Below, piece after piece: positions 7,643 through 16,091 of a stretch of 64,000 bases of DNA; the stretch's first letter is position 1, and each line of letters opens with the position of its first letter. The stretch is from Micromonospora chaiyaphumensis. Its GTDB lineage: Bacteria > Actinomycetota > Actinomycetes > Mycobacteriales > Micromonosporaceae. The notes below the pieces were generated by a model. The model saw nothing but the letters and a program-made list of their open reading frames with translations. It was not told the DNA's origin and ran no database searches. Location: contig NZ_FMCS01000001.1 of NCBI RefSeq assembly GCF_900091435.1, positions 1 through 64,000 on the forward strand. Direction: 5' to 3'. A program made the position numbers and the translations under genes.

Positions 7643-8881
7643 ATGGGTACGGCCGATGTCGAGGCCGTCTGGCGGATCGAGTCGGCGCGGATCGTCGCCG
7701 CGCTGACCCGGTTCACCGGCGATTTCGGGCTGGCCGAGGACGCGGCCCAGGAGGCGGTGGCCGAGGCGCTGGAGTCGTGGCCACTTGCCGCTCCGGCGAA
7801 TCCGGCCGGCTGGCTGATGGCCACGGCCCGGCGGCGGGCGATCGACGCGATCCGCCGCCGGGCCGCCCTCCAGGACCGGTACGCCCTGCTCGCGGCCGAC
7901 CTGGCGGTCGACTCGGCGGTCGACTCGGCGGTCGACGAGGAGGTCGACCCCGACAGGATCGACGACGACGTGCTCGCGCTGATGTTCGTCAGCTGCCACC
8001 CGGTGCTCTCCCCGGAGGCCCGGGTGGCGCTGACCCTGCGCGTGGTCGGCGGCCTGTCCAGCGAGGAGATCGCCCGCGCGTTCCTCGTGCCCGTGCCGAC
8101 CGTGCAGGCCCGCGTGACCCGGGCCAAGAAGACGATCGCGGCGGCCGGGGTGCCGTTCGAGCTGCCGCCGGCCGGCGAGCGCCGGGAGCGGCTGGGCGGC
8201 GTGCTCAGCGTCCTCTACGTGATCTTCACCGAGGGGTCGACGGCCACCGCGGGCGACCGGCTGCTGCGCCCCGACGTCGCGTACGAGGCGATCCGGCTGG
8301 CCCGTACGCTGGCGGCGCTGCAACCGGACGAGCCCGAGGTGCACGGCCTGCTCGCGCTGTGCGAGCTGACGGCCGCGCGCTTCCCGGCCCGGACCGCCCC
8401 CGACGGCTCACCGATCCTGCTCGAGGACCAGGACCGGCGGCTGTGGGACGTCTCGGCGATCCGCCGTGGGCTGGCCGCGCTGTCCAAGGCCTCGGCTCGC
8501 GGCCTCGGCCCCTACGGCCTGCAGGCCGCGATCGCCGCCACCCACGCGTCGGCGCCCTCGGTCGAGGCAACCGACTGGGACCGGATCGTGGTGCTCTACG
8601 AGGCGCTGGGCCGGGTCGCGCCCTCGCCGGTGGTCGACCTCAACCGGGCCGTCGCCGTCGCCATGGCCTCGGGCCCGGGGCAGGCCCTCGCCATCGTGGA
8701 CGAGCTGATCGCCGCGGACCGGCTCCCCGGCTCACATCTGGTGCCGACCGTACGCGGGGAACTGCTGGCCCGGCTCGGACGGCGACCGGAGGCGCGCGCC
8801 GAGCTGGAGCTGGCGGCCCGGCTGTGCGCCAACCAGCGCGAACGCTCAGTGCTGCTGCGCAAGGTGGCCGCCCTGAGCTGA
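7643..8881 (+). CDS. ECF42-family RNA polymerase sigma factor
   Basis: A 412-residue extracytoplasmic-function sigma factor, far longer than a minimal ECF protein. Sigma region 2 covers about residues 10-75 (E-D-A-A-Q-E-A and A-T-A-R-R-R-A-I-D-A-I-R-R), region 4 about 115-170 (L-S-S-E-E-I-A-R-A-F and V-P-T-V-Q-A-R-V-T-R-A-K-K), and the remaining 240 residues form the DUF6596/TPR-like extension typical of ECF42. There is no anti-sigma factor gene next to it, also typical; the C-terminal extension is thought to control activity. The linker between regions 2 and 4 carries an A-V-D-S repeat encoded by a 12-bp tandem duplication. It is flanked by two DGPF genes, the usual ECF42 partners. Confidence 0.92.
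   Translation: MGTADVEAVWRIESARIVAALTRFTGDFGLAEDAAQEAVAEALESWPLAAPANPAGWLMATARRRAIDAIRRRAALQDRYALLAADLAVDSAVDSAVDEEVDPDRIDDDVLALMFVSCHPVLSPEARVALTLRVVGGLSSEEIARAFLVPVPTVQARVTRAKKTIAAAGVPFELPPAGERRERLGGVLSVLYVIFTEGSTATAGDRLLRPDVAYEAIRLARTLAALQPDEPEVHGLLALCELTAARFPARTAPDGSPILLEDQDRRLWDVSAIRRGLAALSKASARGLGPYGLQAAIAATHASAPSVEATDWDRIVVLYEALGRVAPSPVVDLNRAVAVAMASGPGQALAIVDELIAADRLPGSHLVPTVRGELLARLGRRPEARAELELAARLCANQRERSVLLRKVAALS
7904..7936 (+). repeat. 12-bp tandem repeat inside the sigma factor gene
   Basis: GCGGTCGACTCG is repeated 2.75 times, encoding A-V-D-S-A-V-D-S-A-V-D in the linker between sigma regions 2 and 4. The unit is a multiple of three, so changes in copy number would alter linker length without a frameshift. 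Confidence 0.85.
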
Positions 8882-9030
8882 CCCCGGCCGGCCAGGATCC
8901 GGGCGCGCCGAGCGGCGGAGGGTCCCGTGCCAAGATTCTTCTGGCATAGCGTCGGATCCGGGGCCGGCCGTTCGTAGCACGGGTGACAGGCGGCCGCCGG
9001 AGAAGGCCGCCGGGACAAGGGAGCCAGCAG

Positions 9031-9399
9031 ATGCCGCAGTACCTGATCTCGTTCAACGACGGCGCCATGGACCACATCCGCGCCGAGGAGCTGCCCGACG
9101 TGGGCAAGGCCGCGCACGCGGTGATCCAGGAGGCCGTCAACGCCGGTGTGTGGGTGTTCGGTGCCGGGCTCGAACGCCAGCAGGCGAGCGTCGTGGCCAC
9201 GGACGGGATGGTCACCGACGGTCCCTACCCGGAGACCAAGGAGGTCATCGGCGGGTTCGTGGTCGTCGACGTGGCCTCCCGTGAGGAGGCGCTGGAGTGG
9301 GCCGCCAAGATCGCCACCGCCTGCCGCTGCGCACAGGAGGTCCGGGAGCTCCTGCCGGACCCCGAGAGAGACGCGATGGTCCGCCAGGCTGACAGGTGA
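9031..9399 (+). CDS. YCII-related DGPF-domain protein (second copy)
   Basis: A 122-residue DGPF-family protein with the signature V-T-D-G-P-Y-P-E-T-K-E at about residues 65-75 and an added C-R-C-A-Q-E-V segment near the C-terminus. It is clearly divergent from the first DGPF gene, so this is not a recent duplication. ATG 9031 follows AAGGGAG. The 149-nt gap from the sigma gene contains an imperfect hairpin (about 8885-8968) and a TAGCGT hexamer at 8947-8952, but no TGTCGA motif, so it may be transcribed separately from the first DGPF gene or read through from the sigma gene. Function unknown. Confidence 0.88.
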   Translation: MPQYLISFNDGAMDHIRAEELPDVGKAAHAVIQEAVNAGVWVFGAGLERQQASVVATDGMVTDGPYPETKEVIGGFVVVDVASREEALEWAAKIATACRCAQEVRELLPDPERDAMVRQADR

Positions 9400-9417
9400 C
9401 GGCGACATCCCCACGAC

Positions 9418-9441
9418 GCCTGGGGGTGGAAACCCCCAGGC
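9418..9441 (+). terminator. Perfect 10-bp hairpin with GGAA loop
   Basis: Arms 9418-9427 and 9432-9441 are perfectly complementary and fall 18 nt after the second DGPF stop codon and before the ABC exporter genes. It probably separates the two transcription units. Confidence 0.7.
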
Positions 9442-9484
9442 GGAGTCGGAGGGTTTCCGGCTTCTGAGCGCCGGCGGCGCTGCC

Positions 9485-9490
9485 TAGCGT
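9485..9490 (+). promoter_or_regulatory. -10 hexamer TAGCGT, leaderless geometry
   Basis: TAGCGT ends 7 nt before ATG 9498 and there is no ribosome-binding site, which fits transcription starting at or next to the start codon. No good -35 is visible. Confidence 0.5.
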
Positions 9491-9497
9491 CGATCGT

Positions 9498-10223
9498 ATG
9501 ATCGAACTACGTGAGCTGACGAAACGCTACGGCGACCGGGTCGCCGTCGACGGGCTGAGCGTCCGGGTCAAGCCAGGGGTGGTGACCGGCTTCCTCGGCC
9601 CGAACGGATCCGGCAAGTCGACGACGATGCGGATGATCCTCGGCCTGGACGCACCGGACCACGGCGAGGCACTGATCGGCGGCGTCCGGTACCCGGACCT
9701 CAGCTGGCCGTTGAAGACGGTCGGTGCGCTCCTCGACGCGGGGGCGTTCCACCCCGGCCGCAGCGCCCGTGCGCACCTGACCGCGCTGGCCGCGAGCAAC
9801 GACATCCCCGGTTCCCGGGTCGAGCAGGTGCTGCGCATCGTCGGCCTGTCCGACGCGGCAACACGGCGTGCCGGTACGTACTCGCTCGGCATGCGCCAGC
9901 GGCTCGGCGTCGCGGTGGCCCTGCTCGGCGACCCGGGCGTCCTCCTGCTCGACGAGCCCGTCAACGGACTGGACCCGGAGGGCATCCGCTGGATCCGGGA
10001 CCTGCTGCGCGCCCTCGCCGCCGAGGGCCGGACGGTGTTCGTGTCCAGCCACCTGATCGCCGAGATGGCGCTGACCGCCGACCGGCTGGTCGTCATCGGC
10101 CGCGGCCGGCTGCTGGCCGAGACGACCGTCGCCGAACTCGCCGCCGGCGACGACAGCCTGGAGGACGCGTTCTTCCGGCTCACCTCGGGAACCACCGACT
10201 ATCGCGGAGTGGGAGCGTCATGA
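9498..10223 (+). CDS. ABC-2 exporter ATP-binding protein
   Basis: A 241-residue ATPase subunit of a CcmA/NatA-type exporter. Walker A is G-P-N-G-S-G-K-S-T at about residues 35-43, the signature is Y-S-L-G-M-R-Q-R-L-G, and Walker B is V-L-L-L-D-E-P-V-N-G-L-D-P; the H-loop His is in F-V-S-S-H-L. The gene overlaps the permease by four bases (ATGA), so the two products are translationally coupled and should form one complex at the membrane. Bacitracin-, lantibiotic- or drug-efflux systems have this layout and are often paired with a two-component system, as here, but the substrate cannot be read from the sequence. Confidence 0.92.
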   Translation: MIELRELTKRYGDRVAVDGLSVRVKPGVVTGFLGPNGSGKSTTMRMILGLDAPDHGEALIGGVRYPDLSWPLKTVGALLDAGAFHPGRSARAHLTALAASNDIPGSRVEQVLRIVGLSDAATRRAGTYSLGMRQRLGVAVALLGDPGVLLLDEPVNGLDPEGIRWIRDLLRALAAEGRTVFVSSHLIAEMALTADRLVVIGRGRLLAETTVAELAAGDDSLEDAFFRLTSGTTDYRGVGAS

Positions 10224-10990
10224 ACAGGTACGGATTCCGGCACGCGGCCCGGATGGAGCGGATCAAGCTGAGCAGCGTCCGGTCGACGTGGTGGCTGGCG
10301 ATCGCCGCGGTGCTCTCGATGGCCGCGGCCGGGGCCGGGGTGGGACTCGGGTACCGATCGCACACCCCGGTCGCCACCGCCGCCCAGATCCTCAACAACA
10401 GCCTCGGCGGCGCCATCGTGGCCCAACTGCTCCTCGGAGCGCTTGGCGTCCTGATGGTGACCGGCGAATACGGCAGCGGGATGATCCGCTCGACGCTCGC
10501 CGCCGTCCCGCGGCGTCGCATCGTCCTGGCCGCGAAGGCCGCCGTGTGCGGCGGCGCGGCCCTCGGCGTCGGCCAGGCCGCGAGCTTCGCCGGCTACCTG
10601 AGCGGGCAGCTCGCTATCCGCGGCACCGCCATCCCGGCCGCATCCCTCGGTGACCCGGCGATCCTGCGCGCGGTCGTGCTGACCGGCGTGTACCTGGGCG
10701 TCACCGCACTGATCGGGGTCGGCATCGGCACGATCGTGCGGCACTCCGGCGCCGCCATCGGCACGCTGTTCGGTCTGATGTTCGTCCCGATGATCGTGGC
10801 CGGCCTGTTCGGCGAGAGCGGAATCCAGGTCGGCCGCTTCGTCCCGCTGCTGATGCTGCTCAACTCGATCGCGGTGACCACTCCGGTACCCGGACTGTTC
10901 AACGGCTGGATCAGCGCGCTGCTGATGTGCGGGTACGCGGCGGTGGCGATCCTGTCCGGCGGAGTGCTGCTCCGCCATCGCGACGCGTGA
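10220..10990 (+). CDS. ABC-2 exporter permease
   Basis: A 256-residue membrane protein with about six hydrophobic segments, beginning with a short cytoplasmic Arg/Lys-rich helix (M-E-R-I-K-L-S-S-V-R-S-T) typical of ABC-2 permeases of the BcrB/NatB type. It overlaps the ATPase gene by ATGA and ends 17 nt before the sensor kinase start, so ATPase, permease, kinase and regulator look like one transcription unit, apart from a possible internal start at the kinase gene. It would form the transmembrane channel of an exporter for a small peptide, drug or lipid. Confidence 0.85.
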   Translation: MNRYGFRHAARMERIKLSSVRSTWWLAIAAVLSMAAAGAGVGLGYRSHTPVATAAQILNNSLGGAIVAQLLLGALGVLMVTGEYGSGMIRSTLAAVPRRRIVLAAKAAVCGGAALGVGQAASFAGYLSGQLAIRGTAIPAASLGDPAILRAVVLTGVYLGVTALIGVGIGTIVRHSGAAIGTLFGLMFVPMIVAGLFGESGIQVGRFVPLLMLLNSIAVTTPVPGLFNGWISALLMCGYAAVAILSGGVLLRHRDA

Positions 10991-11007
10991 CCGGCGACAA
11001 TGGGCCG

Positions 11008-12333
11008 ATGACCGCGCTGCGCGCCCCGTTCACCACGCTGGCCCTGCGCCGGGCGGTGTTCTGCGTCGCCGGCGTGGTCAGCGCGGCCGCGATCCTCAGC
11101 GTGCCGGCGATCCTGCCGGCCCTGGGCGCCCTCGTCCTCTGGGCGACCGGAGCCATGTCGGAGCAGCCCGCACCTGCCGTCGCACCGCTGTTCCTGGTCC
11201 TGCTCCCGCTCACCGTCGCGCTCCTGGTCGTGCTGGCCGCCCCGATCGGGCGCGCGATGGGAGCCGTGCACCGCACACTCGCCGACCGGCTGCTCGAGGT
11301 GCACGTGGACGCCCCGCCGCCCCGGCTCTCGAAGCGGATCAGCGCCGTGGTCGCCGACGGACCGGGCTGGCGCGCCGTCGGGTACGGCCTGCTCAAGGTG
11401 CCACTGGCCATCCCCGAGGGCTACGGCGCGTTCTGCTACGTGTTCGGCCTCGTCAACCTCAGCTACCCGGTGTGGTGGCCGCTGTTCCGCAACCACCCGG
11501 CCGGAACGAGCCTCGGACCGGTGTGGGCGCTGACGCCGTTCGGCGCCATCGGCGCGCGGACGTTCGCCGGAGCGTTCGTCATCGCCGCGGCCGGCCTCGC
11601 CATGCTGCTGGTCGCACCGTGGTTGATGCGGGCCGGCACGGCGCTGGACGTCGCCGCGATGCGACGGCTGCTCGGGCCGCGCCGGCTCGCCGAGCGGGTA
11701 CGCGAGCTGCAGGTCACCCGGGCCCGCGCGATCGACGACGCGGCCGCGATGATGCGCAGGCTGGAACGGGACCTGCACGACGGTGCGCAGATCCGGCTGG
11801 CCACGCTGGCGATGAACCTCGGCATGGCGACCGAGAAGCTCGGTGCCGACGGCCCGCCACCCGACCTCGCCCAGGCTCGCGAACTGGTCGCGCTCGCCCA
11901 CCGCGGAGCTAAGGAGGCCCTCGCCGACCTGCGCGACCTGGTGCGCGGGATCCACCCGCCGGTCCTCGACAGCGGTCTCGGCGACGCGCTGGCGACACTC
12001 GCGACGAGCAGCGCCATCCCGGTCGCGGTGGACGTCGAGCTGCCCGACCGCCCGGCGCCCGCCATCGAGACCATCGCCTACTTCTGCGCCTCCGAGCTGC
12101 TCGCGAACGCGGCCAAACACAGCCGGGCGACCCGCGTCGGGCTCGGCGTCGCCGGATCCGGCGAGCGCCTGACGTTGACCGTCCGGGACGACGGCATCGG
12201 CGGGGCGAACCCGGACGGCCCCGGCCTGTCCGGCCTCGCCCGCCGCATCGCCGTCGTGGACGGCCGGATGCGCGTCCACAGTCCGGCCGGCGGCCCGACC
12301 CGGGTCGACATCGAGCTGCCCACACACGTGTGA
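11008..12333 (+). CDS. Membrane sensor histidine kinase (NarL-type partner)
   Basis: A 441-residue kinase. An N-terminal half with about four membrane segments precedes a HisKA_3 dimerisation domain with phospho-acceptor H257 in L-E-R-D-L-H-D-G, and a C-terminal HATPase_c domain (E-L-L-A-N-A-A-K-H-S, N box; D-D-G-I-G-G and G-L-S-G-L-A-R-R, G boxes). ATG 11008 is used; a GACAAT hexamer ends 6 nt upstream, so an internal leaderless promoter is possible. Its stop codon is 14 nt before the start of the response regulator. The pair probably senses an envelope signal or antibiotic linked to the adjacent exporter. Confidence 0.9.
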   Translation: MTALRAPFTTLALRRAVFCVAGVVSAAAILSVPAILPALGALVLWATGAMSEQPAPAVAPLFLVLLPLTVALLVVLAAPIGRAMGAVHRTLADRLLEVHVDAPPPRLSKRISAVVADGPGWRAVGYGLLKVPLAIPEGYGAFCYVFGLVNLSYPVWWPLFRNHPAGTSLGPVWALTPFGAIGARTFAGAFVIAAAGLAMLLVAPWLMRAGTALDVAAMRRLLGPRRLAERVRELQVTRARAIDDAAAMMRRLERDLHDGAQIRLATLAMNLGMATEKLGADGPPPDLAQARELVALAHRGAKEALADLRDLVRGIHPPVLDSGLGDALATLATSSAIPVAVDVELPDRPAPAIETIAYFCASELLANAAKHSRATRVGLGVAGSGERLTLTVRDDGIGGANPDGPGLSGLARRIAVVDGRMRVHSPAGGPTRVDIELPTHV

Positions 12334-12347
12334 ACGGAGGCGACGAC

Positions 12348-12995
12348 ATGCGGGTCGTGATCGCGGAGGATGCCGCGATGATGCGCGAAGGCCTCGTCCG
12401 GCTGCTCACCGACCGCGGGTTCGAGGTGTGCGCGGCGGTGGCCGACGCGGACGCGTTGCGGTCCGCGATCGCCTCCGCCGTACCGGATGTGGCCGTCATC
12501 GACATCCGCATGCCACCCACGCACACCGACGAGGGGCTGCGCGCCGCGATCGACATCCGACGCGACCACCCCGACGTCGGTGTGCTGGTGTTCTCCCAGT
12601 ACGTGGAGACCCGCTACGCGACCCGCCTGCTCGCCGACCGGCCCACCGGCGTCGGATACCTGCTCAAGGACCGTGTCGCTGACGTCGCCGATTTCGTGGA
12701 CGCGCTGACCCGGGTGGCGTCCGGTGGCACCGCACTGGATCCGGAGGTGGTCGGCCACCTGATGCGGGCCGGGCAGGACACAGCCGGGCTGGCGTCGCTG
12801 ACCCCGCGGGAGCGTGAGGTGCTGTCGCTGATGGCCGAGGGACGATCCAACGCCGGGATCGCGGCGGCTCTCGTCATCACCTCCGGAGTCGTGGAGAAGC
12901 ACGTGGCGAACATCTTCGCGAAACTCGGCCTGCCGTCCTCGGACAGCGACAACCGCCGGGTCCTGGCCGTCCTCCGCCATGTCAGCGGCGGCTGA
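12348..12995 (+). CDS. NarL/LuxR-type response regulator
   Basis: A 215-residue response regulator. The receiver domain (1-120) has the acidic pair E7-D8, phospho-acceptor D52 in V-I-D-I-R-M-P-P, and K in Y-L-L-K-D-R. The C-terminal LuxR HTH (about 150-210) has L-T-P-R-E-R-E-V-L and I-T-S-G-V-V-E-K-H-V-A-N-I-F. Start ATG 12348 is preferred over the in-frame GTG at 12330, because GGAGG lies 6-10 nt before it and the receiver fold begins exactly there. It partners the upstream kinase, and a likely target is the exporter operon. Confidence 0.93.
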   Translation: MRVVIAEDAAMMREGLVRLLTDRGFEVCAAVADADALRSAIASAVPDVAVIDIRMPPTHTDEGLRAAIDIRRDHPDVGVLVFSQYVETRYATRLLADRPTGVGYLLKDRVADVADFVDALTRVASGGTALDPEVVGHLMRAGQDTAGLASLTPREREVLSLMAEGRSNAGIAAALVITSGVVEKHVANIFAKLGLPSSDSDNRRVLAVLRHVSGG

Positions 12996-13080
12996 CGCCA
13001 CGTGACGCGGACGCCGTCAGGGCAGGACGCGGCGGTTTGTCTCCGCCCTGCCGATCCCGACGCCGTCGCGCCGACAGCTG

Positions 13081-13776
13081 TCAGGCGTACGAGGGCCGTT
13101 GCGGGTCCAGCAACTCGGTGACGCGACCGCGATCAAGCACCTGGATGAGCGCGTCGGTGCCGCGTTCGAGCTTGACCGCCATCTCATCCGGGTGCAGAGG
13201 GACCAGCGCGAGCAACGCGATCCGGACGCCGCCGGGGACGTCGATCGCCCGAGCCTCGGGTGGCACACGCAGCATCGGGGTGACGACGACTCCGGCGAAC
13301 GGGGTGCCCTCGGCGTACGGCTGCGCGGGATCACCGTTCGGCACGGAATGCCACTCGCCGATCCAGGTCCCGTACTCGTGCGGCAGCCGAGCAACCTCCT
13401 TGAGGACTCGCAGCGGCCACCCGGTGGCATCGTCGAGCCCGGCCACCTTGCCCAGCGGCCAGTCCGCGGGCAGGCTGAGCATCAGTTCGGCGTACGGGCT
13501 GATGTCGTGGCCCTCCGGCACCGTCATCGGCAGCTCACTCATCCCAGAAGTGATCAGCGTCCGGTACGGGCGTTCCTCCGTCGGTGCCACGACGTAGACA
13601 TGTACACCGACCAGGTGCGAGACGATCTCGTGGTAGACGAACTCGACCGGCCCGAAGTGCTCCTCGATGTGTCGGTCGATCGCGTCGGCGAAGGCCTGCT
13701 GCGGGCCCTGCGCCGGCACGAACCCCTCGTGCAGCGACTGATGACGGAGAACTCCTGACCCGCGCGGCTCGTCCAT
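13081..13776 (-). CDS. Suppressor-of-fused (SUFU)-domain protein
   Basis: A 231-residue protein matching bacterial SUFU-like proteins: 'H-I-E-E-H-F-G-P-V' near the start, 'T-L-I-T-S-G-M-S-x-x-P-M', 'A-E-L-M-L-S-L-P-x-x-W-P-L', 'R-V-L-K-E-V-A-R-L-P-H-E-Y' and 'L-L-A-L-V-P-L-H-P-D-E-M'. The family shares the fold of the animal Hedgehog regulator, but in bacteria it is of unknown function and is often found as an immunity protein or regulator near toxins. No toxin gene is adjacent here. A TACGCT hexamer lies 8 nt before the ATG, compatible with leaderless transcription. Confidence 0.85.
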   Translation of the reverse strand: MDEPRGSGVLRHQSLHEGFVPAQGPQQAFADAIDRHIEEHFGPVEFVYHEIVSHLVGVHVYVVAPTEERPYRTLITSGMSELPMTVPEGHDISPYAELMLSLPADWPLGKVAGLDDATGWPLRVLKEVARLPHEYGTWIGEWHSVPNGDPAQPYAEGTPFAGVVVTPMLRVPPEARAIDVPGGVRIALLALVPLHPDEMAVKLERGTDALIQVLDRGRVTELLDPQRPSYA

Positions 13777-13935
13777 GACGACGCAGCGTAGGCCACGGCC
13801 CGACGATGGTACGGCGCAGCCGCCGGCCGGCGGCGTTCGGTACGCAGGTCAGCCGCCGCCCTGGTAGTCGGCGAGACCATGATCAGGTTGGGGCGGGGCA
13901 TGCCGGTTGTCCGCCCGGCCTGGCATGGTAGGGGG

Positions 13936-14223
13936 ATGTGCAGGAACATTCGAGTGCTCCACAACTTCGAACCGCCGGCGACCGAGGATGAGATCGAAGC
14001 CGCCGCCATCCAGTACGTGCGCAAGGTCAGCGGCACGACCCGGCCGTCCGCAGCCAACGAGGAGGCGTTCGCAGAGGCGGTCCGCGCTGTGACGGCGGCC
14101 ACCCGAACCCTGCTGGACGGCCTCGTGACGAAGGCGCCTCCCCGCGACCGCGAGGTGGAGGCCGCCAAGGCCAGGGCGCGCGCCGCCGAACGGTACGGAC
14201 CCCGGGAGGCAACCTCGGTCTGA
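13936..14223 (+). CDS. DUF2277-family small protein
   Basis: A 95-residue conserved actinobacterial protein of unknown function. The family signature is clear: M-C-R-N-I-R-x-L-x-N-F-E-P-P-A-T at the N-terminus, then 'A-A-I-Q-Y-V-R-K-V-S-G-x-x-R-P-S-A-A-N-E-E-A-F'. ATG 13936 is preferred over upstream starts because the family begins exactly at M-C-R-N-I. A GGGGG tract lies next to the start codon and may act as a ribosome-binding site, or the CATGGT hexamer 6 nt upstream may make the message leaderless. It stands between divergent SUFU and convergent oxidoreductase genes with no operon partner. Confidence 0.88.
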   Translation: MCRNIRVLHNFEPPATEDEIEAAAIQYVRKVSGTTRPSAANEEAFAEAVRAVTAATRTLLDGLVTKAPPRDREVEAAKARARAAERYGPREATSV

Positions 14224-14279
14224 CGGCGCCCGATCCGGCCGGGCCGGCGGTCGGCACGGCCCTGGCGGTCGCACACCGA

Positions 14280-15218
14280 TCACGCGTGCGGCGTTCCTTC
14301 TTCGTCCGCGACCTGAATGATCGTCTTGCCGGGTGTGCGGTGGCGGCGATCGAACGCGGAGGCCGTCTCGGACAGCGGTCGCACGGCGCCCACGAGGGGG
14401 GTGAGCCGTCCGGTCCGGAGACGCTCGGCGAGGTCGGCCAGCTGCGCGCGATCGGGTTCGACGACGAAGAAGATGGCTCGCCCGTCCCTGGGCTGCACGG
14501 TGGGTGGCATGGCGATGGTGACGACGGTGCCGCCCGGGCGTACCAGTTCGGTCGATCTTGCGAGGACGTCGCCGCCGATGACGTCGAACACCACGTCCAC
14601 CTCGCCGACCTGCTGCAGATCGTCGGCGCCCAGGTCGAGGAAGGTCTGCGCGCCGAGGCGGAGCGCGAGCTCACGGTCGTCGGCTCGGCCGGTGCCGATC
14701 ACGCGGGCGCCCACCTCCCGCGCGAGTTGAACGGCGATCGAGCCGACGCCGCCCGCGGCGCCGTGAATGAGGACGGTCTGTCCGGTCCTGAGGTGGGCGT
14801 GGTCGAACAGTCCCTGCCATGCGGTCAGCCCGGAGATCGGCAGGGCGGCGGCCACGGTGTGCTCGATGTCGGCCGCGAGGGGGGCGAGGTTGCGGGCCTC
14901 CACCGCGGTGTACTCGGCCAGACTTCCGTCGCGGGCCCAGTCGGTCAGCCCGAACACCCGCTGGCCCACGGTGAGGCCGGTGGTTCCGAAGCCGAGTTCG
15001 ACCACGACTCCGGACAGCTCGTGCCCGGGGATGCTGGGTGTCCGGTCACGGCCGGCGCGATCGGTCCACGTCGCCGGCCAGTCGAGCTCTCCGGGGGTGA
15101 ATCCCGCAGCGTGCACGCGCACGATGACGTCGTTCTCCGCAGCGTGGGGGTAGGGCATGTCGGTCAGGGTGAGCCCGCTGACACCCGCGCCACGGTCGCG
15201 CACGGTGATCGCTCGCAT
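14280..15218 (-). CDS. NADP-dependent zinc-type alcohol dehydrogenase / quinone oxidoreductase
   Basis: A 312-residue MDR-superfamily enzyme. The N-terminal GroES-like domain carries G-H-E-L-S-G-V-V-V, and the Rossmann domain has 'V-L-I-H-G-A-A-G-G-V-G-S-I-A-V-Q-L-A' at about residues 145-162. The Cys ligands of true zinc alcohol dehydrogenases are missing, so it is more likely a quinone- or enone-reductase using NADPH. ATG 15218 follows GGAAGG with 8-nt spacing. It lies 62 nt downstream of the HD-domain gene on the same strand, so they may be co-transcribed; no clear pathway links them. Confidence 0.88.
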   Translation of the reverse strand: MRAITVRDRGAGVSGLTLTDMPYPHAAENDVIVRVHAAGFTPGELDWPATWTDRAGRDRTPSIPGHELSGVVVELGFGTTGLTVGQRVFGLTDWARDGSLAEYTAVEARNLAPLAADIEHTVAAALPISGLTAWQGLFDHAHLRTGQTVLIHGAAGGVGSIAVQLAREVGARVIGTGRADDRELALRLGAQTFLDLGADDLQQVGEVDVVFDVIGGDVLARSTELVRPGGTVVTIAMPPTVQPRDGRAIFFVVEPDRAQLADLAERLRTGRLTPLVGAVRPLSETASAFDRRHRTPGKTIIQVADEEGTPHA

Positions 15219-15280
15219 GCTCGGATCCTTCCAAGAGAAGCTCGTCGGTATGGGCTGATCAGGCGGGAGCCTGGATCCGC

Positions 15281-15919
15281 TCAGCTCGGCCAGGGCGAGC
15301 CGAGGATGCGCTCGACCGTCGTCACGCGCTGGAACCCGGGGATGAAGTGTTCGAGCACGTCGGAGTTCACGGTGCCGTTCGTGGTTTCGGGGCGGTTCTT
15401 CAGCCCGTCGACGTAGGTGCGCAGGAACTCGTTCTTGAAGTCTCCTCGCGGGTGAACGGCGAGGATCTCGGCCAGCTGATCGTGTTCCAGCCCGTCCAGG
15501 CCGAAGCCGAGCACGTCGGTCAGGACACCGAGGTGCGTGGTCGCGATCTCCGGCGCCATCCGGTGGGGGATGCCCGGCGTGGTGTGCAGCGCGATCGCCG
15601 TCCACACCGTCTCGGCGGCGGCCGTCGAGAAGCCCCGGCCCAGGAGGAACGTGCGGGCGTGGTCGGCGCCGTCGACCTCGAAGCGCTGCTCGACGTCGGA
15701 AAAGGGAGTCAGGAGGCCGGTGTCGTGGAACATGGCCGCCAGATAGAGCAGTTCCGGGTCCGGTTTCACGCCGAGCCTGTGCGCGTGCATCAGGCTGAAG
15801 AAGAAGACGCGCCGGGAGTGGTGGTAGATGAGAGGGCTGGTCGTCTCCTGAATACGCCTGGTCGCTTCGGCGACCGCCGCGGTTTCCGGGATCTCCCACC
15901 CCGCGATGACCTCTGGCAT
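15281..15919 (-). CDS. HD-domain protein (cyanamide hydratase-like)
   Basis: A 212-residue HD-superfamily protein. Metal ligands are visible: H in Y-H-H-S-R-R-V-F-F-F, the H-D pair in A-A-M-F-H-D-T-G-L, and later His residues in A-D-H-A-R-T and A-L-H-T-T-P-G-I-P. The 'S-P-L-I-Y-H-H-S-R-R-V' and 'F-H-D-T-G-L' arrangement resembles cyanamide hydratase-like HD proteins rather than dNTPases or ppGpp hydrolases. It would be a cytosolic metal-dependent hydrolase or hydratase; the substrate is unknown. ATG 15919 has GGAGGG 9 nt upstream. Divergent from the truncated phosphotransferase remnant and the GlxA-type regulator. Confidence 0.82.
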   Translation of the reverse strand: MPEVIAGWEIPETAAVAEATRRIQETTSPLIYHHSRRVFFFSLMHAHRLGVKPDPELLYLAAMFHDTGLLTPFSDVEQRFEVDGADHARTFLLGRGFSTAAAETVWTAIALHTTPGIPHRMAPEIATTHLGVLTDVLGFGLDGLEHDQLAEILAVHPRGDFKNEFLRTYVDGLKNRPETTNGTVNSDVLEHFIPGFQRVTTVERILGSPWPS

Positions 15920-16091
15920 GATCTATGACCCTCCGGCAATTGCGTGGGGAACCAATCTTTCCGAGGTCCATGCTGCCCACCGATCGTCGTACGGCGCCGC
16001 CTTCGTCCGGCCAGGAACCACCTATATCCGGACAGGGGACCGCTGCACGAAGCGCCCTGCCGCCCCGGCCGGGCCGTGCCGGCCGGAGACG

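Noticed and set aside
8885..8968. Imperfect hairpin between the sigma factor and second DGPF gene as terminator
   Set aside because: Stem is bulged and includes a possible promoter hexamer; too uncertain to list as a feature.
13000..13060. Hairpin between response regulator and SUFU gene
   Set aside because: Only a 6-bp stem with a large loop.
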